Source of the DNA: Saprospirales bacterium
Lineage (GTDB): Bacteria > Bacteroidota > Bacteroidia > Chitinophagales > Saprospiraceae
Direction: 5' to 3'
Assembly (NCBI GenBank): GCA_016719895.1
Contig: JADJYG010000014.1
Span: 1-62,135 of the forward strand
DNA: 62,135 nt
The position numbers and the translations under genes were made by a program. A model generated the notes under the pieces. It made no database searches. It was not told the origin of the DNA and saw only the letters and a program-made list of their open reading frames with translations. Positions 18,501-26,560 of the stretch are shown here, in pieces. Position 1 is the first letter of the stretch. Each line of letters opens with the position of its first letter.

Positions 18501-18515
18501 TTTGCCATAAAGAAC

Positions 18516-18554
18516 AGCGCCCGATGTTCTCCTTTGAACACCGGGCGCTTTTTT
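18516..18554 (+). terminator. Hairpin with T tract and no plus-strand gene before it
   Basis: GCGCCCGATGTTC at 18517-18529 pairs with GAACACCGGGCGC at 18536-18548 (one mismatch), followed by TTTTTT on the plus strand. No plus-strand gene precedes it. On the minus strand it separates the kinase gene from sod. Confidence 0.5.
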
Positions 18555-18807
18555 GGAATGAATAGTGTTTGTTCGCCTGCACCGCCGGATTATATAGGTT
18601 TGCTGCTCGGAAAGCGGTGCTGCAAGAGTGTGTGAACATGGCGGCAAAGGCTGCCGCAAAAAAAATAGTGCCTTATCAGCGTGTTTCGGGTTAAAGGGAA
18701 AAAAAGAGGGGGGTAGGGCAAAAGTCTTGTAATGCGGTTTTCGTGATGCCCAGTGCAAAAGTAGAGCCTTCAGCGCTGCCAGGCTATCGGTGTAAGCACC
18801 CGATTTT

Positions 18808-20631
18808 TTATCCGGGAAAACCCTGAGCTCCGGGTAAAGGTACCGTAACCATGGTACTTGTGCCGAGCCCCCTGGCCGATTGGATATTGATTTCACCTTT
18901 GATAAACTGGACGCGTTGGGCGACGTTGTCGGTCCCCATCCCTTTGGGGGTCGTTTCGGGATCATAGCCTACGCCGTTGTCTTCGACCAAAAGCGCCAGT
19001 TCATTATCGGTGCGGGTGAGCTGCACCAGAATTTCCGTGGCTTGCGCGTGTTTCAGGCTGTTTTGGAGCAGTTCCTGAACAATGCGATAACAATTCAGGG
19101 CTACGGTATGGTCGATATCGGTGAAATTGCCGAAATGCTGGAAGTCGATGGCCGGCACGCCGTCGCCCCTGACCCGCCCGGTGAGGTCGCGGATGGCCTT
19201 CATCAGGCCAAACTGATGCAAGGTACCCGGTTGCAAGTTCCGGGCGATTTGCCGGGTTTCGGCAATCGTATCGTCGAGCAGGCTTTTGATTTTACCAAAT
19301 TCTTCATTGCTGCCAAGCACCGGAACTTTGCCGGTTAAACTCTCCAGGCGGATTTTGGCTGCGGCGAGCAGACCGCCCAGGCTGTCGTGGAGGTCGTGCG
19401 CGATACGCCGCCGCTCGCTTTCCTGGCCTTCCAGCATACTTTGCATCGATTCGATACGCAGGGCATCTTCCAGCTGGCGGATGGTTTGGTGGTTGATTTT
19501 TTCATTTTGTTCGGCAATAACGCGGTTGGTGTACAGGCGGTGCCGGTAGTCGCGTACCATGAAAAACAAGGCCAGTATAATAGCGCCGAAAAAGAGCAGT
19601 AAAGCGTAGAAAAAATCGCGTTGCTGGCGTTTGGAAAGCTCCACTGCAGCTATTTCCTTGGTCAGTTCTTCTAGTTGCCGGCTGCGTTCTTTTTCGCTGA
19701 ATTGTACGGCGAGCCGGTGTGAGGTGGCCACACGGTCGCGGTTGAGGAGGGTATCTCCCAATTCCATATATCGCCTGGCGTACTGCAGTGCGTTGGGAAG
19801 GCTGTCGAGCGACGTATACGTGGACGACAAGTGGCGGTAAATATCGCGGCGCAGGGGATCGTAGGCGGAAGAAATCGAGCGTTCTGCACGCATGAGGAAG
19901 CGCAGGGCCATGTAATAGTCTTTAGCCAGCTCATTCAGGTAACCGATATTGTATTCGGCCAGCGCAATAAATTCATTCCGGTGGCTTTGTTGCGACAATT
20001 CGAGTATCCGGAAGAAGAGCGAGATAGCATCGCGGTAATTGTGCTCGCTTTGAAGCCTGGCGGCATCGTCCATAAATACCGTGATGAGCAGCAAGGTATC
20101 TTTGAGCAGCAGGCCTTTTTCGCGAAAAGCCTTTTTCAGCGCAGAAGCCTGAGCCGTGTCGCCCTTCATTTGATACACCCGTGCCATTTGTGCCAGCACC
20201 AGGGTTTCGAGGCGGCGGTTTTGCGTTTTCCGGAAATAGTCCAGCGCCTCTTGTTGCATGCGCAGGGCTTCGTTTGCTTTGCCGCGTTCGGGAAGCCGGG
20301 TGGCCAGCTCGGCCCGTACCCGGTGATACGCCGTCGTGTCTTTTGCCGTCAGGAACAGATCCACGCTGCGGGCGAGGTATTGAAAGGCCGAATCGCGGTT
20401 GATGGTTTCGGTCTCGCGAAAAATGGCCCATTTGTACCAGCCCAACGCCTGTTTGCCGGGGTCGCGCCGGGCAATACCGGTGGACAGGATTGCCTGGATT
20501 TCTTCAAACGTGAGCCTGTCTTCAAAATCCGCCTGGGCTGGCAGTGCAATGGGCAGGGCGAAAAACCAGAGCAGCGCCCGGGCCTTCCGGCAGGCAGCCA
20601 ATAAAGCAGTGTATAATCGAAAGGTTTTCAA
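18808..20631 (-). CDS. Sensor histidine kinase, NarL type, with TPR-like sensor region
   Basis: A 607-residue membrane kinase. A possible signal or leader helix (LLWFFALPIALPAQA) precedes about 290 residues of helical repeats of TPR character (ALRMQQEALDYFRKTQNRRL). A transmembrane helix (FFYALLLFFGAIILALFFMV) comes next, then the HisKA_3 dimerisation box ERRRIAHDLHDSLGGLL with phospho-acceptor His412, and a HATPase domain with NSLKHAQA (N box), VEDNGVGYD (G1) and KGMGTDN (G2). It probably passes a periplasmic signal to the LuxR-type regulator encoded just upstream, whose stop overlaps its start by four bases. Confidence 0.9.
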   Translation of the reverse strand: MKTFRLYTALLAACRKARALLWFFALPIALPAQADFEDRLTFEEIQAILSTGIARRDPGKQALGWYKWAIFRETETINRDSAFQYLARSVDLFLTAKDTTAYHRVRAELATRLPERGKANEALRMQQEALDYFRKTQNRRLETLVLAQMARVYQMKGDTAQASALKKAFREKGLLLKDTLLLITVFMDDAARLQSEHNYRDAISLFFRILELSQQSHRNEFIALAEYNIGYLNELAKDYYMALRFLMRAERSISSAYDPLRRDIYRHLSSTYTSLDSLPNALQYARRYMELGDTLLNRDRVATSHRLAVQFSEKERSRQLEELTKEIAAVELSKRQQRDFFYALLLFFGAIILALFFMVRDYRHRLYTNRVIAEQNEKINHQTIRQLEDALRIESMQSMLEGQESERRRIAHDLHDSLGGLLAAAKIRLESLTGKVPVLGSNEEFGKIKSLLDDTIAETRQIARNLQPGTLHQFGLMKAIRDLTGRVRGDGVPAIDFQHFGNFTDIDHTVALNCYRIVQELLQNSLKHAQATEILVQLTRTDNELALLVEDNGVGYDPETTPKGMGTDNVAQRVQFIKGEINIQSARGLGTSTMVTVPLPGAQGFPG

Positions 20632-21272
20632 TCGTTTATAATCTTCCAGTGAAGGGCTGCTTTCACGAGTCCGGCAGTATTCCGGGCGCCCAGTTTGGCC
20701 AGCAGCGCGGCGCGGTGGCTTTCCACGGTTTTTTCAGACAGAAATAATTGTGCCGCAATTTCCTGGGTGGTGCGTTCGTCCATAATGAGTTTTAATACTT
20801 CTTTTTCGCGGCGGCTGATTTTTGGCGGTTCTTTGGCAACGCCGGCTTTGCGCTCCCGCATGAGGCTTTGCATCATCGTGTCGGTCACTTCCTGCGTAAA
20901 ATACGTTTTCCCATCGGCCAGGGCGCGGATGGCCGTGCAAAGCTCCTCTTTTCCCGTATTTTTCAGCACGTAGCCCTGCGCGCCCAAGCTGAGCATGGCG
21001 CTGATGTAACTTTCATCGTTGTGCATGGATAAGGCCAGAATTTTAACACCCGGACAGGTTTTTCGCAATTCCTTACATACATCAAGCCCCGATTGGTCGG
21101 GCAGGTTTATATCGAGTAACAAAACATCCGGCAATATTTTTGGCACCTGTTCCAAGGTGTCGGCCGCATTGCGCGCCCATCCGCAAATTTCAAAATCCGG
21201 CTCGCCGGCAAGCATACTTTCGAGGCCTTCGGCAAACATGACATGGTCGTCAGCAATAAAAATTCGTACCAC
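20628..21272 (-). CDS. LuxR/NarL-family response regulator
   Basis: A 214-residue regulator: receiver domain with acidic pocket Asp8-Asp9, phospho-acceptor Asp54 (LLLDINLPDQSG) and conserved Lys in YVLKNTG, then a linker and a LuxR-type helix-turn-helix (SRREKEVLKLIMDERTTQEI, then FLSEKTVESHRAALLAKLG). It is the partner of the kinase encoded immediately downstream; the two form one operon with the regulator first. Targets are unknown. Confidence 0.93.
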   Translation of the reverse strand: MVRIFIADDHVMFAEGLESMLAGEPDFEICGWARNAADTLEQVPKILPDVLLLDINLPDQSGLDVCKELRKTCPGVKILALSMHNDESYISAMLSLGAQGYVLKNTGKEELCTAIRALADGKTYFTQEVTDTMMQSLMRERKAGVAKEPPKISRREKEVLKLIMDERTTQEIAAQLFLSEKTVESHRAALLAKLGARNTAGLVKAALHWKIIND

Positions 21273-21362
21273 AGCGGAAAGATTGTTTCAAACACTATTT
21301 GGAATAATTTCAAACCAACGCCAAATTTCGTCTTTTCCGTGCAAACTCCGGGCATGTCGGTC

Positions 21363-21370
21363 TAATTTTG
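21363..21370 (+). promoter_or_regulatory. -7 promoter element of fumC
   Basis: TAATTTTG matches TAnnTTTG and lies 39 bases before the fumC start. Confidence 0.45.
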
Positions 21371-21409
21371 CTGCGCCAATCACTCAATCACTCAATCACG
21401 CATTGAATA

Positions 21410-22804
21410 ATGGAATACCGCATTGAAAAAGACACGATGGGCAAGGTTCAGGTGCCGGCTCATGTATATTGGGGCGCGCAAACCCAGCGCTCGATCGAAA
21501 ATTTCAAAATCGCGCGGGATACCAACCGTATGCCAATTGAAATTATCCGGGCATTTGCTTACCTGAAAAAAGCGGCGGCGCGCACCAACCTCGAAGCGGG
21601 TATACTGCCGCAGGATAAATGCGATCTCATTGCCCGCGTTTGCGATGAAATTCTGGCTGGAAAACTGGATGACCAGTTTCCCCTGGTGGTTTGGCAAACA
21701 GGCTCGGGTACGCAAAGTAACATGAACGCCAACGAAGTGATCGCCTACCGGGCGCATGTGCTCCAGGGCGGCCTGCTGACCGACGAACAAAAATATGTGC
21801 ACCCCAACGACGATGTGAACAAATCGCAGTCGTCCAACGATACATTCCCCACCGCGATGCACATTGCTGCTTATAAAATGTTGGTGGACGTGACGCTTCC
21901 GGGCATCGAAAAACTCCGCGATACCCTCCGGGCCAAGTCGGAAGCGTTTATAGATGTGGTGAAAATCGGCCGGACCCACTTTATGGATGCCACGCCGCTG
22001 ACGCTGGGCCAGGAATTTTCGGGGTATGCCGCCCAACTCGACCACGGTATCCGGAGCGTTCGCAACAGCCTGGCCCACTTGAGCGAACTGGCATTGGGCG
22101 GTACTGCAGTAGGTACCGGCATCAACACGCCTCCGGGGTATTCGGAGCACGTAGCCCGCCATATCGCACAAATCACCGGCTTGCCCTTTGTGACAGCGCC
22201 CAACAAGTTTGAAGCCCTGGCTGCCCACGATGCCATCGTAGAAGCCCACGGCGCCTTGAAAACGGTAGCAGTCAGCCTGATGAAGATTGCCAACGACATC
22301 CGGATGTTATCCTCCGGCCCGCGCTCGGGCATCGGTGAAATTTTTATCCCCGACAACGAACCCGGCTCCTCCATCATGCCCGGGAAAGTGAACCCCACGC
22401 AATGCGAGGCACTCACCATGGTAGCGGCTCAGGTGCTGGGAAACGACGTGACCATCAATATCGGCGGCGCCACCGGCCATTTTGAACTCAACGTTTTCAA
22501 GCCGGTCATGATCTATAATTTTCTTCATTCCGCCCGATTGATCGGCGAAGCCTGCGTGTCGTTCAACGACAAATGCGCCGTGGGCATAGAGCCGTTGCAC
22601 GACAATATCCGAAAGCACGTGAATAACTCCCTCATGCTGGTCACGGCGCTTAATCCCAAAATCGGTTATTATAAGGCGGCTGAAATCGCTCAAACAGCCC
22701 ACCGCGAAGGGACAACGCTAAAGGAAACCGCCATCAAATTGGGCTACCTCAGCGCCGAGGAGTTCGACGAATGGGTGCGGCCGGAAAATATGGTAGGCCG
22801 CTAG
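21410..22804 (+). CDS. fumC: Class II fumarate hydratase
   Basis: A 464-residue cytoplasmic, iron-independent fumarase that interconverts fumarate and malate in the TCA cycle. Length and landmarks are normal for class II enzymes: MEYRIEKDTMGKVQVP start, VWQTGSGTQSNMN, NDDVNKSQSSNDTFPTAMH, GRTHFMDATPLTLGQEFSG with the catalytic-site His, and the mobile-loop signature GSSIMPGKVNPTQCE. It is a single gene with its own promoter-like TAATTTTG and a strong terminator. Confidence 0.97.
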   Translation: MEYRIEKDTMGKVQVPAHVYWGAQTQRSIENFKIARDTNRMPIEIIRAFAYLKKAAARTNLEAGILPQDKCDLIARVCDEILAGKLDDQFPLVVWQTGSGTQSNMNANEVIAYRAHVLQGGLLTDEQKYVHPNDDVNKSQSSNDTFPTAMHIAAYKMLVDVTLPGIEKLRDTLRAKSEAFIDVVKIGRTHFMDATPLTLGQEFSGYAAQLDHGIRSVRNSLAHLSELALGGTAVGTGINTPPGYSEHVARHIAQITGLPFVTAPNKFEALAAHDAIVEAHGALKTVAVSLMKIANDIRMLSSGPRSGIGEIFIPDNEPGSSIMPGKVNPTQCEALTMVAAQVLGNDVTINIGGATGHFELNVFKPVMIYNFLHSARLIGEACVSFNDKCAVGIEPLHDNIRKHVNNSLMLVTALNPKIGYYKAAEIAQTAHREGTTLKETAIKLGYLSAEEFDEWVRPENMVGR

Positions 22805-22853
22805 TGCCGCGTCCAGTAGTGCTCTTTGCCGGTCGGCGGCAAGGGTGATCTTT

Positions 22854-22901
22854 AACCAGCGCTCCGCGTACATCAGCTAACGCGGGGCGCTGGTTATTTT
22901 T
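22854..22901 (+). terminator. Terminator of fumC
   Basis: AACCAGCGCTCCGCG at 22854-22868 pairs with CGCGGGGCGCTGGTT at 22881-22895 (one G-U), followed by ATTTTT. Confidence 0.8.
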
Positions 22902-23075
22902 CGGGAGATTGTACTTCCAATCTTGCCGTATTTAACCGATGTGCGACCTGCAATTTCGCACCACACCGGTGAAATACGCAAATCTGCGTAGCCACTTTAC
23001 GTATTCCCGCCGATGTGGCGCCACCGCGCCAGCCTGCACCTTTGCCCTATCATTTCACAATTAAAACGATTTTCA

Positions 23076-23540
23076 ATGAAAACTTCTTTGTTCAGTGCTA
23101 TTTTGTTCAGCGCCTTCACCCTGATCGGCCAAACTGCTCTGGCCCAAACCAACACCGAAACCGCAGCTATTCGTTCCTGGGTGGAAGCAGGTTTTAATAT
23201 GTATCTCGCCGGCGATCCCGAAGGCATGCAACACTTCGCCGAGGATGCCTTGTTCATCGATTGGATGGGCAAGCGCTGGAATGGCAAGGAGGGTATACGC
23301 GAAGCCCTGAAAGCGGATGCTGAAATGCCTTCTACCGATGTGCGGATGGATATTCTGGATATCCGGGTGCTGGCCCCGGCTGTGGCGGTAGTGCGATTTG
23401 AAATACATGGTAAATCCGTAATGAACGGCCAACCATTCGAATGGACAGGGCTAAATACTATGATTTTATCAAAAGCCAGCGGTAGTTGGCTCATCGAATA
23501 CGAACAAAGCACACCAGTCGCTCCACCGCAAGGTAACTAA
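23076..23540 (+). CDS. Exported NTF2-like (SnoaL/DUF4440-type) protein
   Basis: A 154-residue protein with a signal peptide (MKTSLFSAILFSAFTLIGQTALAQ). The body has the NTF2-like pattern: helix WVEAGFNMYLAGDPEGMQHF, then DALFIDWMGKRWNGKEGIRE and strands such as VAVVRFEIHGKSV and WTGLNTMILSKASGSWLIEY. Members are either small enzymes or ligand-binding proteins; no catalytic pair is obvious. A CACCTTTG element at 23037-23044 is a near match to the promoter consensus. Confidence 0.75.
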   Translation: MKTSLFSAILFSAFTLIGQTALAQTNTETAAIRSWVEAGFNMYLAGDPEGMQHFAEDALFIDWMGKRWNGKEGIREALKADAEMPSTDVRMDILDIRVLAPAVAVVRFEIHGKSVMNGQPFEWTGLNTMILSKASGSWLIEYEQSTPVAPPQGN

Positions 23541-23582
23541 CCAGCTCTTGGCGCCCACGCTTGTCGGCGACGGCTATATTTT

Positions 23583-23644
23583 TCACCACGGAGGAACAAC
23601 GGCATGCGGTTTTAAGCCAAATGCCCCCATTTCCTCCGTGGTGA
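23583..23644 (+). terminator. Inverted repeat after the NTF2-like gene
   Basis: TCACCACGGAGGAA at 23583-23596 pairs perfectly with TTCCTCCGTGGTGA at 23631-23644. The loop is 34 bases and there is no T tract, so it may be a mobile palindrome rather than a true terminator. Confidence 0.5.
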
Positions 23645-23656
23645 CTTAAAATGGCT

Positions 23657-23821
23657 CTAAGTATGTTGGGGATTTTCCCGCCGGGCCCAAAACGGTTCTT
23701 TTTCCGCCATTTTCCGCCTTTTTTCAGTCACAGAGTCCCCACTATGCTCCTTCAAAAACGCAAAAACTGACGCAAAAAGCCCTCGTTTTTGGCTCCGGCA
23801 GAAAATCCCCAACATGCTAAG
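23657..23821. repeat. 165-bp MITE-like inverted-repeat element
   Basis: The left end CTAAGTATGTTGGGGATTTT and the right end (reverse complement) CTTAGCATGTTGGGGATTTT pair over about 35 bases with few mismatches. The intervening sequence is non-coding. No target duplication is evident. Confidence 0.55.
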
Positions 23822-23871
23822 AAACCGTCTGAAAACCCCGGGGCAAACTCAATCTTTCAAACAGTTAAGAA

Positions 23872-24867
23872 ATGAGCGCATCTTCACTCCCTCCAATCGC
23901 ACAGGCCTTCCAATTGGCTGCCGGGTTCGCTTTTACCCAATCGGTACATGCGTTTGTACAATTGGGTATTCCGGAACTCCTGAAGGATGAAACCCGTTCA
24001 ACCGATGCAATTGCCGCGCAATGCGGCGCCCATCCGGAAACGCTCTTTCGCTTTTTGCGCCTGCTCGCCCAATCCGGTGTAGTAGAGTTGGATGGGCGCC
24101 AGTGCCGGTTGACGGCAGCCGGCCGGTTTTTTAGAAAAGACCTGCCCGGCAATATCACCCAAGACCTCGAACTGATGACGTACGAGCCATGGCAGGAAGC
24201 CTGGAATAACCTGTTGTACTCGCTTCGAACCGGTGAAGCGGCCTTTCATCATGCCATGGGCGAAGAACCCTGGGAGTACTTCCGGCAACATCCGGAATAC
24301 GGCAGGCCTTTCAATGAATGGATGACCGCCCTCTCCCAAATGAACGCGCAGGCTTTGGTCGATAATTACGATTTTTCGCCAGCCACTACTATTTGCGATG
24401 TGGGCGGCGGACACGGTTTTCTCCTGAAAACGTTGCTTTCCCACTATCCGCAGGCTCGCGGCATACTGTTCGACCTGCCTTATGTGGTGGCCGGCGCTGA
24501 CCTGGAGGGCGTGGCAGATCGCTGTGCAACGGTCGGCGGGGATTTTTTCGAAAACGTACCCCGGGCCGACATCCTGATATTAAAGTCGATTTTGCACGAC
24601 TGGAACGACGAAAAAGCCGTAAACATCCTTCGGAATTGCGCTGCGGCACTCGAACCCGGCGGAAAAATCCTGGCTATGGATATGGTAATAACAGACGATT
24701 ACAACCCCGTGGGCTATTTTTACGACATGCATATGCAGGTCATGCTCGGCGGGCGCGAGCGTACGCAGGAAGAATTCAGCGCGTTATTTGCCCGGGCGGA
24801 CCTGGTTATCACCCGTTTTATCGCTACGGGAAGCCCGCAGTGTATTTTGGAGGCGGAAAAAGCATAA
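23872..24867 (+). CDS. O-methyltransferase family 2 (plant-type/hydroxyneurosporene-like)
   Basis: A 331-residue enzyme with an N-terminal dimerisation winged helix (SVHAFVQLGIPELLKDETRS, then CGAHPETLFRFLRLLAQSGV) and a C-terminal SAM-binding Rossmann domain: motif I ICDVGGGHGFLL, then ILILKSILHDWNDEKAV with the His-Asp catalytic region, and LEPGGKILAMDMV. It would transfer methyl from S-adenosylmethionine to a hydroxyl on a small aromatic or carotenoid-like molecule. No biosynthetic cluster surrounds it, so the substrate cannot be inferred. Confidence 0.88.
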   Translation: MSASSLPPIAQAFQLAAGFAFTQSVHAFVQLGIPELLKDETRSTDAIAAQCGAHPETLFRFLRLLAQSGVVELDGRQCRLTAAGRFFRKDLPGNITQDLELMTYEPWQEAWNNLLYSLRTGEAAFHHAMGEEPWEYFRQHPEYGRPFNEWMTALSQMNAQALVDNYDFSPATTICDVGGGHGFLLKTLLSHYPQARGILFDLPYVVAGADLEGVADRCATVGGDFFENVPRADILILKSILHDWNDEKAVNILRNCAAALEPGGKILAMDMVITDDYNPVGYFYDMHMQVMLGGRERTQEEFSALFARADLVITRFIATGSPQCILEAEKA

Positions 24868-24917
24868 ACCAACGACGCCTGCTATTTTCAAAACCATTCT
24901 ACCACAACCTTTTCGCA

Positions 24918-26348
24918 ATGGTTACACAACAACATTCAGCCGGTTTTGTCAGCCTCGTCGGCCTCCTTTTCCTGTGCCTGACGGCTTGCCGCCAACGCAC
25001 ACCCTCTAACCCTATTGTCGAGCGTTTTCAGTCGGTGGTGGAAACCCTTCCGCAAGCCAAACTGCCCTTGCGGCTGAATATGACCCCCCGGGAAGACCCC
25101 GACCTGGGTCCCTATTTTACCGACAGCCTGTTTATCCGGCATTTTCTCGACAGTACGTTTTTCCATACCGATGCCGGCGACCGAACGTTTGGTTTCCACC
25201 GGGGCGTTCGGCTGTTTACCTGCGAACAGTACATCGCCGTACTGTTTCCTTTTAACACCGGCATAAGCGCCGAATATCATTTGCACACCTTCAAGCCCAA
25301 CGGAACTCCAATAAGCCGCCTGGAACTTCCGGGCACGTTCATGGAAGAGTTTACGTATGAAGTGGACATCGATACCGCCCAATCGATTACGGTGGTATCC
25401 CGCAGGATCGACGAACAGGATAATGCGGCGAAACAGCGCTGGCAGCCGGTTATCCGGCAACAATACAGCATCCGGCCAGATGGTTCGATAGTAACCCTGC
25501 ATGCCGCTTCGGCATCGGACTGGGCAGGCGTCTGGCGGTGGGTGGACGACCGCTACGCGCTGACGGCCACGCTCGACATCAAAAACCAGGATGCCGAAAC
25601 CTTTGCCTTTCAGATCGATTTCGTATCCGGCGCGTATGGCGTGGCCCGGCAGCTGTCGGGAACGGCCGCCCGCATCGGCGACATCGCTTATTCGAATATT
25701 AATGACCCTTGCCGGGTGGTTTTTCATCTCCACTCCGGCCGCGAAATGCGCGTGTTCCATTTATACGCTGAAGATTGCAGCCAAACTGCCGGAGCGGACC
25801 TCGGGGGCGTATTTTTCAGGGCGCTGTATGATCGCAAACTGGCGGAAGTATCCGAAAAAGCGAATGCGCCCTGCTTTGTCTATGCAATTGAAACGGCAAA
25901 CGGCGCCCCGTTCGATCTGCCGGTCGGCATCCGCCCGGGACTCGATTGCCCGGTTATGTTGGGCAACTCGCCGGACCGGCGCTACCTCTGTTTCCGCGAA
26001 GACAACGGGGCTATTCAATTACTGGATTTTAAAACGAACAAGGTCCAGCTGTTAGCCGACCACTTGCCCCGTGAATTGCACGGCGCTTCCTATCCCCTTT
26101 GGACGGCCGACAGCAAACAACTTGCTTTTGCACTCGTACAGCAAAGCGATTTTTCACAAGAAACGCGCTTGTTCCGCTTTGCCGTGGACGACGGTAAAAT
26201 CATCGATAGTAAATCGGCCGACGTCGCTGTCCCGTATACCTGCGCCAACAATTGCATGGTGGTGGAAGGCGTCAGTTTCTGGTTTCTTCCGGATGGCTCG
26301 GTTGCCTATCTCACCCGGGGCAAGGAACATGTTATCGGCCGCTTTTGA
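24918..26348 (+). CDS. Large lipoprotein of unknown function
   Basis: A 476-residue protein. The ATG at 24918 gives a lipoprotein signal (VSLVGLLFLCLTAC) ending in a lipid-carrying Cys; the open frame extends further upstream but overlaps the methyltransferase. The mature part is mostly beta-rich and ends with segments such as PVMLGNSPDRRYLCF and ASYPLWTADSKQLAFALVQQ, which have the rhythm of beta-propeller (TolB/WD40-like PD40) blades. I do not recognise the N-terminal half. It stands between the methyltransferase and the ABC locus and may be transcribed separately from both. Confidence 0.6.
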   Translation: MVTQQHSAGFVSLVGLLFLCLTACRQRTPSNPIVERFQSVVETLPQAKLPLRLNMTPREDPDLGPYFTDSLFIRHFLDSTFFHTDAGDRTFGFHRGVRLFTCEQYIAVLFPFNTGISAEYHLHTFKPNGTPISRLELPGTFMEEFTYEVDIDTAQSITVVSRRIDEQDNAAKQRWQPVIRQQYSIRPDGSIVTLHAASASDWAGVWRWVDDRYALTATLDIKNQDAETFAFQIDFVSGAYGVARQLSGTAARIGDIAYSNINDPCRVVFHLHSGREMRVFHLYAEDCSQTAGADLGGVFFRALYDRKLAEVSEKANAPCFVYAIETANGAPFDLPVGIRPGLDCPVMLGNSPDRRYLCFREDNGAIQLLDFKTNKVQLLADHLPRELHGASYPLWTADSKQLAFALVQQSDFSQETRLFRFAVDDGKIIDSKSADVAVPYTCANNCMVVEGVSFWFLPDGSVAYLTRGKEHVIGRF

Positions 26349-26442
26349 ACCGGCAGATAGCCGCTGAAAACATGGCTGGAATACCTGGAGTCCGGATTCC
26401 CGTGCCCGGTCCGAATTTTTAACTGGTTTGTCGAATACTAAC

Positions 26443-26450
26443 TACATTTG
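26443..26450 (+). promoter_or_regulatory. -7 promoter element before the OmpA-ABC locus
   Basis: TACATTTG matches TAnnTTTG, 111 bases before the start of the OmpA-type protein. Confidence 0.4.
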
Positions 26451-26560
26451 AGCGTATTTGACCTTCTTTTTTGTCCCGCGAAACGCATATCCGGCGTTAT
26501 CTAACACGATGTGCGCGTCGTCAGTTAACTTTATAGGACCAATTCAAACGCAATATTTTT

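Larger units (their letters stand above)
18400..18807. other. Intergenic region between sod and the histidine kinase gene
   Basis: No convincing gene. It holds a TACCTTTG promoter element on the minus strand (18493-18500) for sod and a GC-rich hairpin with a plus-strand T tract (18516-18554). From 18560 to 18807 I see nothing further. Confidence 0.5.
23541..23871. other. Intergenic region holding two inverted repeats
   Basis: No gene is visible. The region holds a hairpin at 23583-23644 and the 165-bp palindromic element at 23657-23821. The methyltransferase start is 50 bases beyond the latter. Confidence 0.6.
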
